Of a stretch of DNA of 64,000 nt, positions 39,990 through 50,215 are shown in pieces. Each line of letters starts with the position of its first letter. Positions within the stretch are counted from its first letter, which is position 1. This stretch comes from G965222335 sp965222335 (GTDB lineage: Bacteria > Pseudomonadota > Gammaproteobacteria > Pseudomonadales > Halieaceae), in assembly GCA_965222335.1 (NCBI GenBank), contig OZ244944.1, positions 2,728,001 through 2,792,000 on the forward strand, written 5' to 3'. The notes beneath the pieces were generated by a model that did not search any database, was not told the origin of the DNA, and saw only the letters and a program-made list of their open reading frames with translations. The position numbers were made by a program, and so were the translations under genes.

Positions 39990-42101
39990 GTGGCACGAAA
40001 GACTCCTATCAAACGGTACCGGAATATCGGTATCTGCGCGCACGTGGATGCGGGCAAAACGACCACCACGGAACGCGTGCTGTTCTACACCGGCCTGTCG
40101 CACAAGATTGGCGAGGTGCATGACGGCGCGGCGACCATGGACTGGATGGAGCAGGAGCAGGAGCGTGGTATCACCATTACCTCCGCTGCGACCACCTGCT
40201 TCTGGCGCGGTATGGACGCCCAGTTCGACGAGCACCGGATCAACATCATCGACACCCCCGGGCACGTGGATTTTACCATTGAGGTAGAACGGTCCCTGCG
40301 GGTGCTGGACGGTGCCGTGGTGGTGCTGTGTGGCTCCTCCGGCGTACAGCCCCAGACCGAGACGGTCTGGCGCCAGGCCAACAAGTACGAAGTGCCCCGG
40401 ATGGTCTTCGTCAACAAGATGGACCGTGCCGGTGCTGACTTCCGCCGGGTGATCGCGCAGTTGAAAGAGCGCCTGGGCGCCAATGCCGTGCCCCTGCAGA
40501 TGACCATCGGTTCCGAGGATGAATTCCGCGGCGTGGTCGATCTGGTCAAGAACAAGGCCATACTCTGGAGTGAGGAAGACCAGGGCATGACCTTCGAGTA
40601 CGGTGAAATCCCCGCAGAGATTGCGGACGAAGTCGCCGAGATGCGCGAGTACATGATCGAGGCGGCCGCCGAGGCCAACGAAGAGCTCATGGAAAAATAT
40701 CTCGAGGGCGGGGAGCTGACCGAGGAAGAGATCAAAATGGGCATCCGTACCCGCACCCTGGCCAACGAGATCGTCCCGGTACTGGGTGGTTCGGCGTTCA
40801 AGAACAAGGGCGTGCAGGCGGTGCTGGATGCGGTGATCGAGTATATGCCGTCACCCACCGAGGTGCGCGCGATTGAAGGTCACCTGCTGGATGCGGACGA
40901 GACCATCGAGACCCGCGAGGCCGATGACGATGCACCGTTCTCGGCGCTGGCATTCAAGATTGCGACGGACCCCTTCGTGGGCACCCTGACGTTTTTCCGG
41001 GTTTACTCCGGCAAACTGGAATCCGGCACCGGCATCTTCAACTCCGTGAAGGAGAAAAAGGAGCGCGTGGGCCGGATGGTGCAAATGCACTCCAACAGCC
41101 GCGAAGAGATCAAGGAAGTGTGGGCGGGCGACATCGCCGCTGCCGTCGGCCTGAAAGACGTCACCACCGGTGACACTCTGTGCAGCATGGAAAAGCCCAT
41201 CGTTCTCGAGCGCATGGAGTTCCCGGAGCCGGTGATCTCCGTGGCGGTGGAGCCCAAGTCAAAGGCGGATCAGGAAAAAATGGGTATCGCCCTGGGTAAA
41301 CTGGCCCAGGAAGACCCTTCCTTCCGGGTCAAGACCGACGAGGAAACCGGCCAGACCATCATCTCCGGTATGGGCGAGCTGCACCTGGATATCCTGGTGG
41401 ATCGCATGCGCCGCGAGTTCAACGTCGAGGCGAATATCGGCAAGCCGCAGGTGGCCTACCGTGAGGCGATCCGCAATCGCTCCGAGATTGAAGGCAAGTT
41501 TGTACGCCAGTCGGGCGGTCGCGGCCAGTACGGCCACGTCTGGATCCGCTACGAACCGGGCGAGGACGAGAACGCTGAAGGCCTGGAGTTCGTCAACGAG
41601 ATCGTTGGCGGCGTGGTGCCCAAGGAATACATTCCTGCGGTACAGAAGGGTATCGAAGAACAGATGCAGAACGGCGTGCTTGCGGGTTATCCGCTGCTGG
41701 GCCTGAAAGCGACCCTGTACGATGGCTCTTTCCACGACGTGGACTCCAACGAAATGGCGTTCAAGATCGCCGCCAGCATGGCGACCAAGAAGCTCTCCTC
41801 CGAGGGTGGCGCGGTCCTGCTGGAGCCGATCATGAAAGTGGAAGTGGTGACGCCCGAGGAAAACATGGGTGACGTGGTCGGTGACCTCAACCGTCGCCGC
41901 GGCATGATCGCGGGGATGGACGAGAGCGTTTCCGGCAAGGTCATCAATGCCGAGGTACCGCTGGCGGAGATGTTCGGCTATGCCACCGACCTGCGCAGCG
42001 CGACCCAGGGCCGGGCGACCTACACCATGGAGTTCATGAAGTACTCCGAGGCGCCCAACAACATCGCCCAGGAAATCATTTCCAAGAGCGGAAACAACTA
42101 A
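39990..42101 (+). CDS. fusA: Elongation factor G
   Basis: The 703-residue translocation GTPase has AHVDAGKTTTTERVLFYTG (P-loop), the switch II region with DTPGHVDFTIEVERSLRVLDGAV, and NKMDRAGADF (G4). Domains II-V include QSGGRGQYGHVWI and RRRGMI. The true start is GTG 39990 (VARKTPIKRYRNIGI). The open frame extends upstream to 39933, but that part lacks homology. Within the family this length and sequence are the classical FusA1 type. tuf copy 2 follows after 29 nt. Confidence 0.98.
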   Translation: MARKTPIKRYRNIGICAHVDAGKTTTTERVLFYTGLSHKIGEVHDGAATMDWMEQEQERGITITSAATTCFWRGMDAQFDEHRINIIDTPGHVDFTIEVERSLRVLDGAVVVLCGSSGVQPQTETVWRQANKYEVPRMVFVNKMDRAGADFRRVIAQLKERLGANAVPLQMTIGSEDEFRGVVDLVKNKAILWSEEDQGMTFEYGEIPAEIADEVAEMREYMIEAAAEANEELMEKYLEGGELTEEEIKMGIRTRTLANEIVPVLGGSAFKNKGVQAVLDAVIEYMPSPTEVRAIEGHLLDADETIETREADDDAPFSALAFKIATDPFVGTLTFFRVYSGKLESGTGIFNSVKEKKERVGRMVQMHSNSREEIKEVWAGDIAAAVGLKDVTTGDTLCSMEKPIVLERMEFPEPVISVAVEPKSKADQEKMGIALGKLAQEDPSFRVKTDEETGQTIISGMGELHLDILVDRMRREFNVEANIGKPQVAYREAIRNRSEIEGKFVRQSGGRGQYGHVWIRYEPGEDENAEGLEFVNEIVGGVVPKEYIPAVQKGIEEQMQNGVLAGYPLLGLKATLYDGSFHDVDSNEMAFKIAASMATKKLSSEGGAVLLEPIMKVEVVTPEENMGDVVGDLNRRRGMIAGMDESVSGKVINAEVPLAEMFGYATDLRSATQGRATYTMEFMKYSEAPNNIAQEIISKSGNN

Positions 42102-42130
42102 ATTCAGCTATCTCACAGAGGTGACTTAAA

Positions 42131-43357
<1,227 letters not shown>

Positions 43358-43384
43358 ACCTCCAGGATCCACCGCCACACCCCG

Positions 43385-43412
43385 AAAGCCCGGCCATGCG
43401 CCGGGCTTTTTT
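43385..43412 (+). terminator. str operon terminator
   Basis: A 10-bp perfect stem, AAAGCCCGGC and GCCGGGCTTT, with a CATGC loop, followed by TTT. This separates the str operon from S10. Confidence 0.92.
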
Positions 43413-43521
43413 ATGCCCATGGATGGCCGGTGCCGAACGCGGCATGGACGGCCCGCTGTTAGCGTGTCCCGGGAGGCGTATCCTCAGTTCGCGCCCGAGC
43501 TACGGAGTGACATATCGGCGA

Positions 43522-43920
43522 CTAGCGGTGCCGATTCAGCTCCGATATCTGCCCATTGAGCGTGAGAAAGTCGTACAGCACGCCGAGGCCGAAAAGGCCC
43601 AGGGTCAGCAAGTAGAGAAGGCCGGTGAAGATCTTGCCCATGTAGAAGCGGTGTACGCCGAAGACGCCGAGGAAGGTGAGCAGGATCCAGGCGAGGTCGT
43701 AGTCGGTGGGGCCGGCGTCGTATTTGTAGTCCGCCTCCCGCGACATGGCCGGAATCAGGAACAGGTCGATAATCCAGCCGACCAGGAGCAGGCCCACGGT
43801 GAAGAACCAGATCACCCCGGTGATCTGCTTTCCATAATAGAAGCGGTGGGCGCCGATAAAGCCGAAAATCCACAGCAGATAGCCCATGAATACCGAGTGG
43901 CTGGGGGTCTCTCTTTCCAT
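43522..43920 (-). CDS. TM2-domain membrane protein
   Basis: The 132-residue protein has two TM2 units, each a pair of membrane helices around a GxHRFYxGK signature: GFIGAHRFYYGKQITGVIWF and GVFGVHRFYMGKIFTGLLYL. Between them is a short charged loop (READYKYDAGPTDY). TM2 proteins are widespread and mostly of unknown role. It lies opposite in direction in the gap between the str and S10 operons, which are otherwise close neighbours in many relatives. Confidence 0.85.
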   Translation of the reverse strand: MERETPSHSVFMGYLLWIFGFIGAHRFYYGKQITGVIWFFTVGLLLVGWIIDLFLIPAMSREADYKYDAGPTDYDLAWILLTFLGVFGVHRFYMGKIFTGLLYLLTLGLFGLGVLYDFLTLNGQISELNRHR

Positions 43921-43999
43921 GGCTGACGACTCCTTCTGGGCTGGCAGTCTGTATGGTCTGCCGGGTGCGGGCGGGCGTCAAGCCGGGAGAAAAGGGGAC

Positions 44000-44072
44000 G
44001 CGAAAAAAGGGGACGGATACCTATTTCACCAGGAAATAGGTATCCGTCCCCTTTTCTAGGTATCCGTCCCCT
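44000..44072. repeat. Family A cluster with 23-bp hairpin
   Basis: Arms at 44005-44027 and 44033-44055 pair perfectly over 23 bp with a 5-nt loop. A degenerate unit (about 43993-44002) precedes and an additional inverted unit (44056-44072) follows. The cluster lies upstream of the TM2 gene and upstream of the S10 promoter. It is one of the two family A sites in the window not at a gene's 3' end (the other follows tuf copy 1). Confidence 0.9.
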
Positions 44073-44182
44073 CGAGTGTGGAAAATTACCGCTTGCACCC
44101 CACCCCAGAACTGCCATAATGCGCGCCGGCAAACGCCCATGGAAATAAGTCGGACTCACCGAAACTATTTGCCATCGCCTGG

Positions 44183-44211
44183 TTGACAGCCATCAGGTCG
44201 GTCTATAGAAT
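44183..44211 (+). promoter_or_regulatory. S10 operon promoter
   Basis: TTGACA at 44183-44188 and TAGAAT at 44206-44211 are 17 bp apart. A leader of about 60 nt follows. The rest of the 357-bp gap before rpsJ (43921-44277) contains the family A cluster and nothing else recognisable. Confidence 0.82.
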
Positions 44212-44277
44212 TCGCGTTCCTTTTTCGGGGGGCTCCCTTGCGGGTCTCTGGTTTTTTATTGATTGGAGTTAGTTCAG

Positions 44278-44589
44278 GTGCAGAATCAAAGCATTCGAAT
44301 TCGCCTTAAGGCTTTTGACCACCGACTGATCGACATGTCGACTCAGGAGATCGTGGAAACAGCGCGCCGCACCGGTGCGCAGGTCAAGGGTCCTATCCCC
44401 CTTCCCACCCGGAAGGAGAAGTACACCGTGCTGGTTTCCCCGCACGTCAACAAGGACGCCCGTGACCAGTACGAGATCCGTACCCACAAGCGCCTGTTGG
44501 ACATTGTGGAGCCTACTGAAAAGACAGTAGACGCCCTGATGAAGTTGGACCTGGCAGCAGGTGTAGAAGTACAAATCAGTCTTGGCTAA
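44278..44589 (+). CDS. rpsJ: Ribosomal protein S10 / NusE
   Basis: The 103-residue protein of the 30S head is also the NusG- and NusB-binding partner in transcription-translation coupling. Start GTG 44278 with GGAG 10 nt upstream gives the standard N-terminus QNQSIRIRLKAFDHRLID; an upstream in-frame codon at 44263 would add non-conserved residues. GPIPLPTRKEKYTVL and SPHVNKDARDQYEIRTHKR are diagnostic. Confidence 0.98.
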   Translation: MQNQSIRIRLKAFDHRLIDMSTQEIVETARRTGAQVKGPIPLPTRKEKYTVLVSPHVNKDARDQYEIRTHKRLLDIVEPTEKTVDALMKLDLAAGVEVQISLG

Positions 44590-44729
44590 CGACAATTCGT
44601 AGCAAGACCTGCCCGGCCACCACAATGTGGCCGGGTGTGTAACGCCCGGCACTGTGCAGCAAGCTTTTTATAGCAAGCAAGGCGGGGCGGCCATAGAGGG
44701 TAAGCCCCGTACACTGAGAGGTTAGTAAA

Positions 44730-45365
44730 ATGACTATTGGCTTAGTCGGCCGTAAGTCCGGTATGACTCGCGTCTTTACCGAAGACGGCGCATCCATTCC
44801 AGTAACCGTAGTGGAGGTTTCTCCAAACCGCGTTACTCAGATCAAAGAGCTCGAGAGCGATGGCTACCGGGCAATCCAGGTCACTGCGGGCAATCGCAAG
44901 GCCTCAAGAGTGAGTAAATCAGAAGCCGGCCACTTCGCGAAAGCGGGCGTGGAAGCGGGTCTCGGTTTGTGGGAATTCCGTCTCGATGGCTCCGATGAAG
45001 CCTTCGAGGTTGGCGTTGAGCTGACCGTGGAGCGCTTCGAGGCCGGCCAGAAGGTCGATGTCGCGGGCAAATCCAAGGGCAAGGGCTTCCAGGGCGCGAT
45101 CAAGCGCTGGAACTTCCGCACCCAGGACGCTACTCACGGTAACTCCCTGTCGCACCGCGCGCCCGGTTCCATCGGCCAGTGCCAGACACCGGGTCGCGTG
45201 TTCAAGGGCAAGAAGATGGCAGGCCACATGGGGTCCGAGAGCGTGACCACGCATGGCCTGGAAGTCGTGCGCGTTGATGTCGAGCGTAACCTGCTTCTCA
45301 TCAAAGGCGCCGTCCCCGGTGCACCCGGCGGTGACGTTATCGTGCGTCCCGCGGTCAAGGCTTAA
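44730..45365 (+). CDS. rplC: Ribosomal protein L3
   Basis: The 211-residue protein near the peptidyl transferase centre shows GLVGRKSGMTRVFTEDGASIPVTVVE, the extended loop KGKGFQGAIKRWNF with the QDATHGNSLSHR stretch, including the glutamine typically methylated by PrmB, and GSIGQCQTPGRVFKGKKMAGHMG. It sits 140 nt downstream of rpsJ. Confidence 0.98.
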   Translation: MTIGLVGRKSGMTRVFTEDGASIPVTVVEVSPNRVTQIKELESDGYRAIQVTAGNRKASRVSKSEAGHFAKAGVEAGLGLWEFRLDGSDEAFEVGVELTVERFEAGQKVDVAGKSKGKGFQGAIKRWNFRTQDATHGNSLSHRAPGSIGQCQTPGRVFKGKKMAGHMGSESVTTHGLEVVRVDVERNLLLIKGAVPGAPGGDVIVRPAVKA

Positions 45366-45383
45366 GGTTAGGGGGTCTCTAAC

Positions 45384-46001
45384 GTGGAACTGAATGTAGT
45401 CAAGCCGGGCAACGCCGACGCGGGTAAGGTATCCGTGTCAGACGTGGCCTTCGCCCGAGAATTCAACGAGGACCTGGTTCATCAGGTCGTCACTGCGTAC
45501 ATGGCCGGCGCCCGTCAGGGCACCCGCGCGCAGAAAACCCGCGCCGAAGTGCGTGGCGGTGGCAAGAAGCCCTGGCGCCAGAAAGGCACGGGCCGTGCCC
45601 GTGCGGGAACCATCCGTTCCCCGATCTGGCGCTCCGGCGGTACCACCTTCGCCGCCAAGCCGCAGGATCACGGCCAGAAAGTAAACCGCAAGATGTACCG
45701 CGCGGCCCTGCGCTCCATCATGTCCGAGCTGGCTCGCCAGGATCGCCTGATGGTTGTCGAGAGTGTCGACGTCGAGGAGCCCAAGACCAAGCTGCTGGTC
45801 AAGCAGCTGGGTGAATACGGGCTGGACAACGTGCTGATCGTCACCTCGGAAGTGGGTGAAAACCTCTACCTTGCGGCGCGCAACCTGCACAAGGTCGACG
45901 TGCGTGACGTGGACGGCGTGGACCCGGTGAGCCTGATTGCCTACGACAAGGTCATGGTCACCGTGGACGCAGTGAAGAAGTTTGAGGAGATGCTGGGATG
46001 A
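45384..46001 (+). CDS. rplD: Ribosomal protein L4
   Basis: The 205-residue protein lines the peptide exit tunnel. The extended loop RAEVRGGGKKPWRQKGTGRARAGTIRSPIWRSGG is present. In E. coli L4 represses the S10 operon at transcription and translation, but the short leader here makes the same mechanism uncertain. The start is GTG at 45384, and the stop overlaps the rplW ATG by 4 nt. Confidence 0.98.
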   Translation: MELNVVKPGNADAGKVSVSDVAFAREFNEDLVHQVVTAYMAGARQGTRAQKTRAEVRGGGKKPWRQKGTGRARAGTIRSPIWRSGGTTFAAKPQDHGQKVNRKMYRAALRSIMSELARQDRLMVVESVDVEEPKTKLLVKQLGEYGLDNVLIVTSEVGENLYLAARNLHKVDVRDVDGVDPVSLIAYDKVMVTVDAVKKFEEMLG

Positions 46002-46294
46002 ACCAGGAGCGCGTATTTCAAGTGCTGGTAGGCCCGCACGTATCCGAGAAAGCGGCTGTGGTCGCAGACGCCAGCAACCAGTATGTATTCAAGGTTGCGG
46101 TAGACGCCACCAAGCTGGAGATCAAGAAGTCGGTTGAGCAGCTGTTCAAGGTCAAGGTGGACGCGGTCCAGACCCTGAAGGTCAAGGGCAAGGTCAAGCG
46201 CAACCGTTTCGGCTTCAGCAGCAAGCCGACCTGGAAAAAGGCATACGTTCGCCTGGAGCAGGGTCACGACATCGACTTTGCGTCCGCTGAGTAA
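45998..46294 (+). CDS. rplW: Ribosomal protein L23
   Basis: The 98-residue protein at the tunnel exit is the docking site for trigger factor and SRP. Signatures are VLVGPHVSEKAA, the KVAVDATKLEIKKSVEQLFKVKVDAVQTL core and the loop GKVKRNRFGFSSKPTWKKAYVRL. The start overlaps rplD as ATGA. Confidence 0.97.
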   Translation: MNQERVFQVLVGPHVSEKAAVVADASNQYVFKVAVDATKLEIKKSVEQLFKVKVDAVQTLKVKGKVKRNRFGFSSKPTWKKAYVRLEQGHDIDFASAE

Positions 46295-46317
46295 GGCGAG
46301 TAAGGAGTAGGTTTAAA

Positions 46318-47145
46318 ATGGCAATTCTGAAGAGCAAGCCCACCTCCCCCGGTCGCCGTCACGTCGTCCGTGTGGTCAGCGAAGAGCTGCACAAGGGTGA
46401 AGCGTATCGCCCGCTGCTGGAGAAGCAGAACCGCAACGGTGGTCGTAACAACAATGGTCGGATCACCACCCGTCACGTGGGCGGTGGTCACAAGCAGCAT
46501 TACCGGCTGGTGGACTTCAAGCGCACCAAGGACGGCATCCCGGCCAAGGTCGAGCGCCTGGAGTACGACCCCAATCGCACCGCGCACATCGCGCTGCTGC
46601 TGTTCGCCGATGGCGAGCGCCGCTACATCATTGCGCCCAAGGGCGTGAAGGCCGGCGACGTGCTGCAGTCCGGTCCCGCGGCGCCTATCAAGAACGGCAA
46701 CTGCCTGCCGCTGCGCAACATCCCGGTGGGTAGCGTGATCCACGCGGTCGAGCTCAAGCCCGGCAAGGGTGCGCAGATGGCGCGTTCCGCCGGTGCCTCG
46801 ATGCAGCTGGTGGCACGTGAAGGCCGCTACGCGACTGTGCGCCTGCGCTCCGGCGAGATGCGCAAGGTCCTGTCGGACTGCCGCGCAACCCTGGGCGAGG
46901 TTTCCAACTCCGAGCACAGCCTGCGCAAGCTGGGCAAGGCCGGTGCGGCTCGCTGGCGCGGTGTGCGCCCGACGGTTCGCGGCGTGGCAATGAACCCGGT
47001 AGATCACCCGCATGGTGGTGGTGAGGGCCGCACTTCCGGTGGCCGTCACCCGGTGAGCCCGTGGGGCACGCCGACCAAGGGTTACAAGACCCGCAGTAAC
47101 AAGCGTACCGACGGCCTGATTGTGCGTCGTCGTGGTAAGAAGTAA
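46318..47145 (+). CDS. rplB: Ribosomal protein L2
   Basis: The 275-residue protein is essential for subunit association and peptidyl transferase structure. The conserved RNNNGRITTRHVGGGHKQHYRLVDF segment is present, as is the C-terminal GVAMNPVDHPHGGGEGRTSGGRHPVSPWG containing the universally conserved histidine. The length is normal. Confidence 0.98.
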   Translation: MAILKSKPTSPGRRHVVRVVSEELHKGEAYRPLLEKQNRNGGRNNNGRITTRHVGGGHKQHYRLVDFKRTKDGIPAKVERLEYDPNRTAHIALLLFADGERRYIIAPKGVKAGDVLQSGPAAPIKNGNCLPLRNIPVGSVIHAVELKPGKGAQMARSAGASMQLVAREGRYATVRLRSGEMRKVLSDCRATLGEVSNSEHSLRKLGKAGAARWRGVRPTVRGVAMNPVDHPHGGGEGRTSGGRHPVSPWGTPTKGYKTRSNKRTDGLIVRRRGKK

Positions 47146-47180
47146 CGGTTGCCCGTAAACCAGATCTAGAGGAAGAAATT

Positions 47181-47456
47181 GTGCCGCGTTCACTGAAAAA
47201 AGGTCCATTTATCGACCTTCACTTGATGAAGAAGGTCGAAGCTGCGGTAGAGAGCAATGACCGCCGCCCGATCAAGACCTGGTCGCGCCGTTCCATGGTC
47301 GCACCGGATATGGTGGGCCTGACTATTGCCGTACACAACGGCCGCCAGCATGTACCGGTCCTGATCAACGAAGACATGGTTGGCCACAAGCTGGGCGAAT
47401 TTGCGGTCACCCGCACGTTCAAGGGCCACATTGTGGACAAGAAGGTCAAGCGCTAG
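47181..47456 (+). CDS. rpsS: Ribosomal protein S19
   Basis: The 91-residue protein of the 30S head shows PRSLKKGPFIDLHLMKKVE, then IKTWSRRSMVAPDMVGLTIAVHNGRQHVPV, and MVGHKLGEFAVTRTFKGH. The start is GTG at 47181, with GGAAGAA upstream. It lies between rplB and rplV in the standard S10 order. Confidence 0.98.
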   Translation: MPRSLKKGPFIDLHLMKKVEAAVESNDRRPIKTWSRRSMVAPDMVGLTIAVHNGRQHVPVLINEDMVGHKLGEFAVTRTFKGHIVDKKVKR

Positions 47457-47484
47457 GCGCTGATTGATATCGAGGTTTAGGAAG

Positions 47485-47823
47485 ATGGAAGTTGCAGCAA
47501 GACTGAAAGGCGCGCGGATCTCTGCGCAGAAGGCCCGCCTGGTTGCTGACCAGGTGCGCGGCAAGTCCGTGGAAGAAGCGCTGAGCCTGCTCGAGTTCAG
47601 CACCAAGAAGGCTGCCCACATTGTCAAGAAGGTGCTCGATTCAGCCATTGCCAATGCGGAGAACAACGAAGGCGCGGACGTGGACGAGCTGAAAGTGTCC
47701 AGCGTCTTCGTGGATGAGGGTATGACGATGAAGCGTCTGCGCCCGCGCGCCAAGGGCCGCGCGGACCGGATTCTGAAGCGCAGCTGTCATATCACAGTGA
47801 AAGTTGCAGACGGCGAAGGCTAA
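47485..47823 (+). CDS. rplV: Ribosomal protein L22
   Basis: The 112-residue tunnel protein shows MEVAARLKGARISAQKARLVADQVRGK, and the beta-hairpin MTMKRLRPRAKGRADRILKRSCHITV that reaches the tunnel constriction, the site of macrolide-resistance mutations. ATG 47485 with AGGAAG upstream is the standard start; seven in-frame upstream codons are non-conserved. Confidence 0.98.
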   Translation: MEVAARLKGARISAQKARLVADQVRGKSVEEALSLLEFSTKKAAHIVKKVLDSAIANAENNEGADVDELKVSSVFVDEGMTMKRLRPRAKGRADRILKRSCHITVKVADGEG

Positions 47824-47840
47824 GGTTAGGAGAAGACCAA

Positions 47841-48512
47841 ATGGGTCAGAAAGTAAATCCAGTCGGCATCCGGTTAGGAATCGTTAAAAAGCATTCCTCC
47901 ATCTGGTATGCGGACAGCAAGAACTACTCGAAGAACCTGATCAGCGACCTGGAAGTGCGCAAGTTCATCGAAAAGGAACTTGAGAACGCCTCGGTCAGCC
48001 GTGTGGTTATCGAGCGCCCGGCCCAGACCGCGCGCATTACCATCCACACCGCCCGCCCCGGCATCGTGATCGGCAAGAAAGGCGAGGACGTGGACAAGCT
48101 GCGCAAGACGCTGACGGCGCGTATGGGTGTGCCCGTGCACATCAATATCGAGGAGATTCGCAAGCCCGACCTGGATGCCAAGCTGGTTGCACAGAACGTC
48201 GCCCAGCAGCTGGAGCGTCGTGTGATGTTCCGCCGCGCGATGAAGCGCGTGGTCCAGAACGCCATGCGTCAGGGCGCAGAGGGTATCAAGGTGCAGGTAG
48301 GCGGCCGCCTGGGTGGCGCTGAGATCGCCCGCACCGAGTGGTATCGCGAAGGCCGTGTCCCCCTGCACACGCTGCGAGCGGACATCGACTACGCGACCTA
48401 CGAGGCTACCACCACGTACGGCATCATCGGCGTGAAGGTATGGATTTTCAAAGGCGAGGTCATCGGTACCGACGATGCCGGCGACGCCGTCAAGAAGACA
48501 GCAACTAATTAA
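47841..48512 (+). CDS. rpsC: Ribosomal protein S3
   Basis: The 223-residue protein of the mRNA entry channel, part of the ribosomal helicase, shows MGQKVNPVGIRLGIVKKHSSIWYAD, the KH-domain loop PGIVIGKKGEDVDKLR, and the C-terminal GRLGGAEIARTEWYREGRVPLHTLRADIDY. Normal length. Confidence 0.98.
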   Translation: MGQKVNPVGIRLGIVKKHSSIWYADSKNYSKNLISDLEVRKFIEKELENASVSRVVIERPAQTARITIHTARPGIVIGKKGEDVDKLRKTLTARMGVPVHINIEEIRKPDLDAKLVAQNVAQQLERRVMFRRAMKRVVQNAMRQGAEGIKVQVGGRLGGAEIARTEWYREGRVPLHTLRADIDYATYEATTTYGIIGVKVWIFKGEVIGTDDAGDAVKKTATN

Positions 48513-48523
48513 GGGTTACGCAG

Positions 48524-48937
48524 ATGCTTCAACCTAAGCGTACTAAATTCCGCAAAACGATGAAGGGCCGCAACCGCGGCCTGGCGCAGCGTGGCAGCAA
48601 AGTGAGCTTCGGCGAATACGGTTTGAAAGCAACCGGTCGCGGCCGCATAACTGCACGCCAGATCGAGGCAGCCCGTCGTGCGATGACCCGCCATATCAAG
48701 CGTGGCGGCAAGATCTGGATCCGCGTCTTCCCGGACAAGCCGATCACCGGCAAGCCGCTGGAAGTTCGCCAGGGTAAAGGTAAGGGTAACGTGGAGTACT
48801 GGGTAGCCCAGGTACAGCCCGGAAGGGTGTTGTACGAAGTGCAGGGTGTATCCGAGGAGCTGGCCAGGGAAGCATTTGCCCTGGCGGCATCCAAGATTCC
48901 CGTTGCGACAACATTTGTAAAACGGTCGGTGATGTGA
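48524..48937 (+). CDS. rplP: Ribosomal protein L16
   Basis: The 137-residue protein near the A-site finger shows MLQPKRTKFRKTMKGRNRGLA, RHIKRGGKIWIRVFPDKPITGKPLEVRQGKGKG and the C-terminal AREAFALAASKIPV. The arginine in the conserved PITGKP-adjacent region is the usual target of the hydroxylase RoxA. Its TGA stop shares one base with the rpmC ATG. Confidence 0.98.
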   Translation: MLQPKRTKFRKTMKGRNRGLAQRGSKVSFGEYGLKATGRGRITARQIEAARRAMTRHIKRGGKIWIRVFPDKPITGKPLEVRQGKGKGNVEYWVAQVQPGRVLYEVQGVSEELAREAFALAASKIPVATTFVKRSVM

Positions 48938-49128
48938 TGAAAGCAAGCGAATTGCGTGAGAAGTCCGCTGAGGACCTGAACAAGCAGCTGCTCACCCTGC
49001 GTGAGGAGCAGTTCAAGCTGCGCATGCAGAAGTCCACTGGTCAGCTGGGGCAGACGCATCTGCTGCAGCAGAATCAGCGCGACATCGCACGCGTCAAGAC
49101 TGTTCTGAAACAGAAGGCAGGTAACTAG
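48937..49128 (+). CDS. rpmC: Ribosomal protein L29
   Basis: The 63-residue helical-hairpin protein at the tunnel exit, next to L23, shows MKASELREKSAEDLNKQLLTLREEQFKLRMQ then RDIARVKTVLKQK. ATG 48937 overlaps the rplP stop by one base (TGATG); a GTG one codon earlier is also in frame. Confidence 0.97.
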   Translation: MKASELREKSAEDLNKQLLTLREEQFKLRMQKSTGQLGQTHLLQQNQRDIARVKTVLKQKAGN

Positions 49129-49130
49129 AC

Positions 49131-49400
49131 ATGTCAGGTGCAGAAAAGCGTATTCGTACGGCAACCGGCAAGGTTGTCAGTAACAAGATGGACAAGACGG
49201 TCACCGTGCTGATTGAGCGCCGGGTGAAGCACCCCGTGTACGGTAAGTACATCACCCGTTCATCCAAGATCCACGCACACGACGAGAACAACGAGTGCGG
49301 GATGGGTGACACCGTGAAAGTGACCGAGTCGCGTCCGCTTTCCAAGAACAAGACCTGGAAGCTGCTGGAAGTAGTAGAAACCGCCACTCAGGTCGTTTGA
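49131..49400 (+). CDS. rpsQ: Ribosomal protein S17
   Basis: The 89-residue OB-fold protein binding 16S helix 11 shows RTATGKVVSNKMDKTVTVLIERRVKHPVYGKYI and the conserved C-terminal ESRPLSKNKTWKLLEVVE. Last gene of the S10 operon; the 67-nt gap to rplN contains no T-tailed terminator, so read-through into spc is expected. Confidence 0.98.
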   Translation: MSGAEKRIRTATGKVVSNKMDKTVTVLIERRVKHPVYGKYITRSSKIHAHDENNECGMGDTVKVTESRPLSKNKTWKLLEVVETATQVV

Positions 49401-49467
49401 GCGCAGGCCCGGGTCAGTTAAGTACAGGAAGGTGCGGCCGGATTGCCGCCGCAGTTTGGAGTAAAAG

Positions 49468-49836
49468 ATGATTCAAACACAGTCGTATTTGGAAGTCGCT
49501 GACAACAGCGGTGCCCGTCGTGTCATGTGCATCAAGGTGCTGGGCGGCTCCAAGCGTCGTTACGCGCGGGTTGGTGACCTGATCAAGGTGACCGTGAAGG
49601 AAGCAATTCCCCGCGGCAAGGTCAAGAAAGGCCAGGTGATGACTGCCGTTGTCGTGCGCACCAAGAAGGGTGTTCGTCGCCCCGACGGCTCTCTCATCAA
49701 GTTTGATGACAACGCCGCGGTGCTGCTCAACAACCAGGAAGCGCCGATCGGTACGCGTATCTTTGGCCCGGTCACGCGCGAACTGCGCGGCGAGAAGTTT
49801 ATGAAGATTATTTCTCTGGCCCCGGAAGTTATCTGA
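49468..49836 (+). CDS. rplN: Ribosomal protein L14
   Basis: The 122-residue protein at the subunit interface, and the target of the silencing factor RsfS, shows MIQTQSYLEVADNSGARRVMCIKVLGGSKRRYA, then GQVMTAVVVRTKKGVRRPDGS and the C-terminal REKFMKIISLAPEV-like sequence. First gene of the spc segment. Confidence 0.98.
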   Translation: MIQTQSYLEVADNSGARRVMCIKVLGGSKRRYARVGDLIKVTVKEAIPRGKVKKGQVMTAVVVRTKKGVRRPDGSLIKFDDNAAVLLNNQEAPIGTRIFGPVTRELRGEKFMKIISLAPEVI

Positions 49837-49862
49837 TCCGGCCAGCAGGGAGAGGAAGAGAA

Positions 49863-50177
49863 ATGTTGAAGATCAAGCGCGATGACGAAGTGATTATCCT
49901 GGCCGGCAAGGACAAGGGTAAGCGCGGCAAGGTTCGCAAGGTGCTCGCTGACAATCGCGTGGTTGTTGCCGGCATCAACATGGTAAAGAAGCACACCAAG
50001 CCCAACCCGCAGATGGGTGTGGCTGGCGGCATTGTTGAGCGTGAGGCGCCCATCCAGGTGTCCAACGTGGCGATTTACAACCCCGCCACCAGCAAGGCCG
50101 ATCGTGTGGGTTTCAAACTGGAAGGAGATAGCAAGACGCGTATCTTCAGGTCCACTGGCGAGGCGATCGACTCCTGA
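49863..50177 (+). CDS. rplX: Ribosomal protein L24
   Basis: The 104-residue KOW-domain assembly initiator shows KRDDEVIILAGKDKGKRGKVRKVL, then INMVKKHTKPNPQMGVAGGIVEREAPI, and VSNVAIYNPATSKADRVGFK. Normal length and position. Confidence 0.98.
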   Translation: MLKIKRDDEVIILAGKDKGKRGKVRKVLADNRVVVAGINMVKKHTKPNPQMGVAGGIVEREAPIQVSNVAIYNPATSKADRVGFKLEGDSKTRIFRSTGEAIDS

Positions 50178-50215
50178 GCCTGACCGCTGGCTAATCGAGT
50201 TTACAGGTAGAAGAC

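Noticed and set aside
43921..44277. Possible small gene in the gap before rpsJ
   Set aside because: Frames here are interrupted and overlap the family A hairpin and the S10 promoter; no conserved protein sequence was seen.
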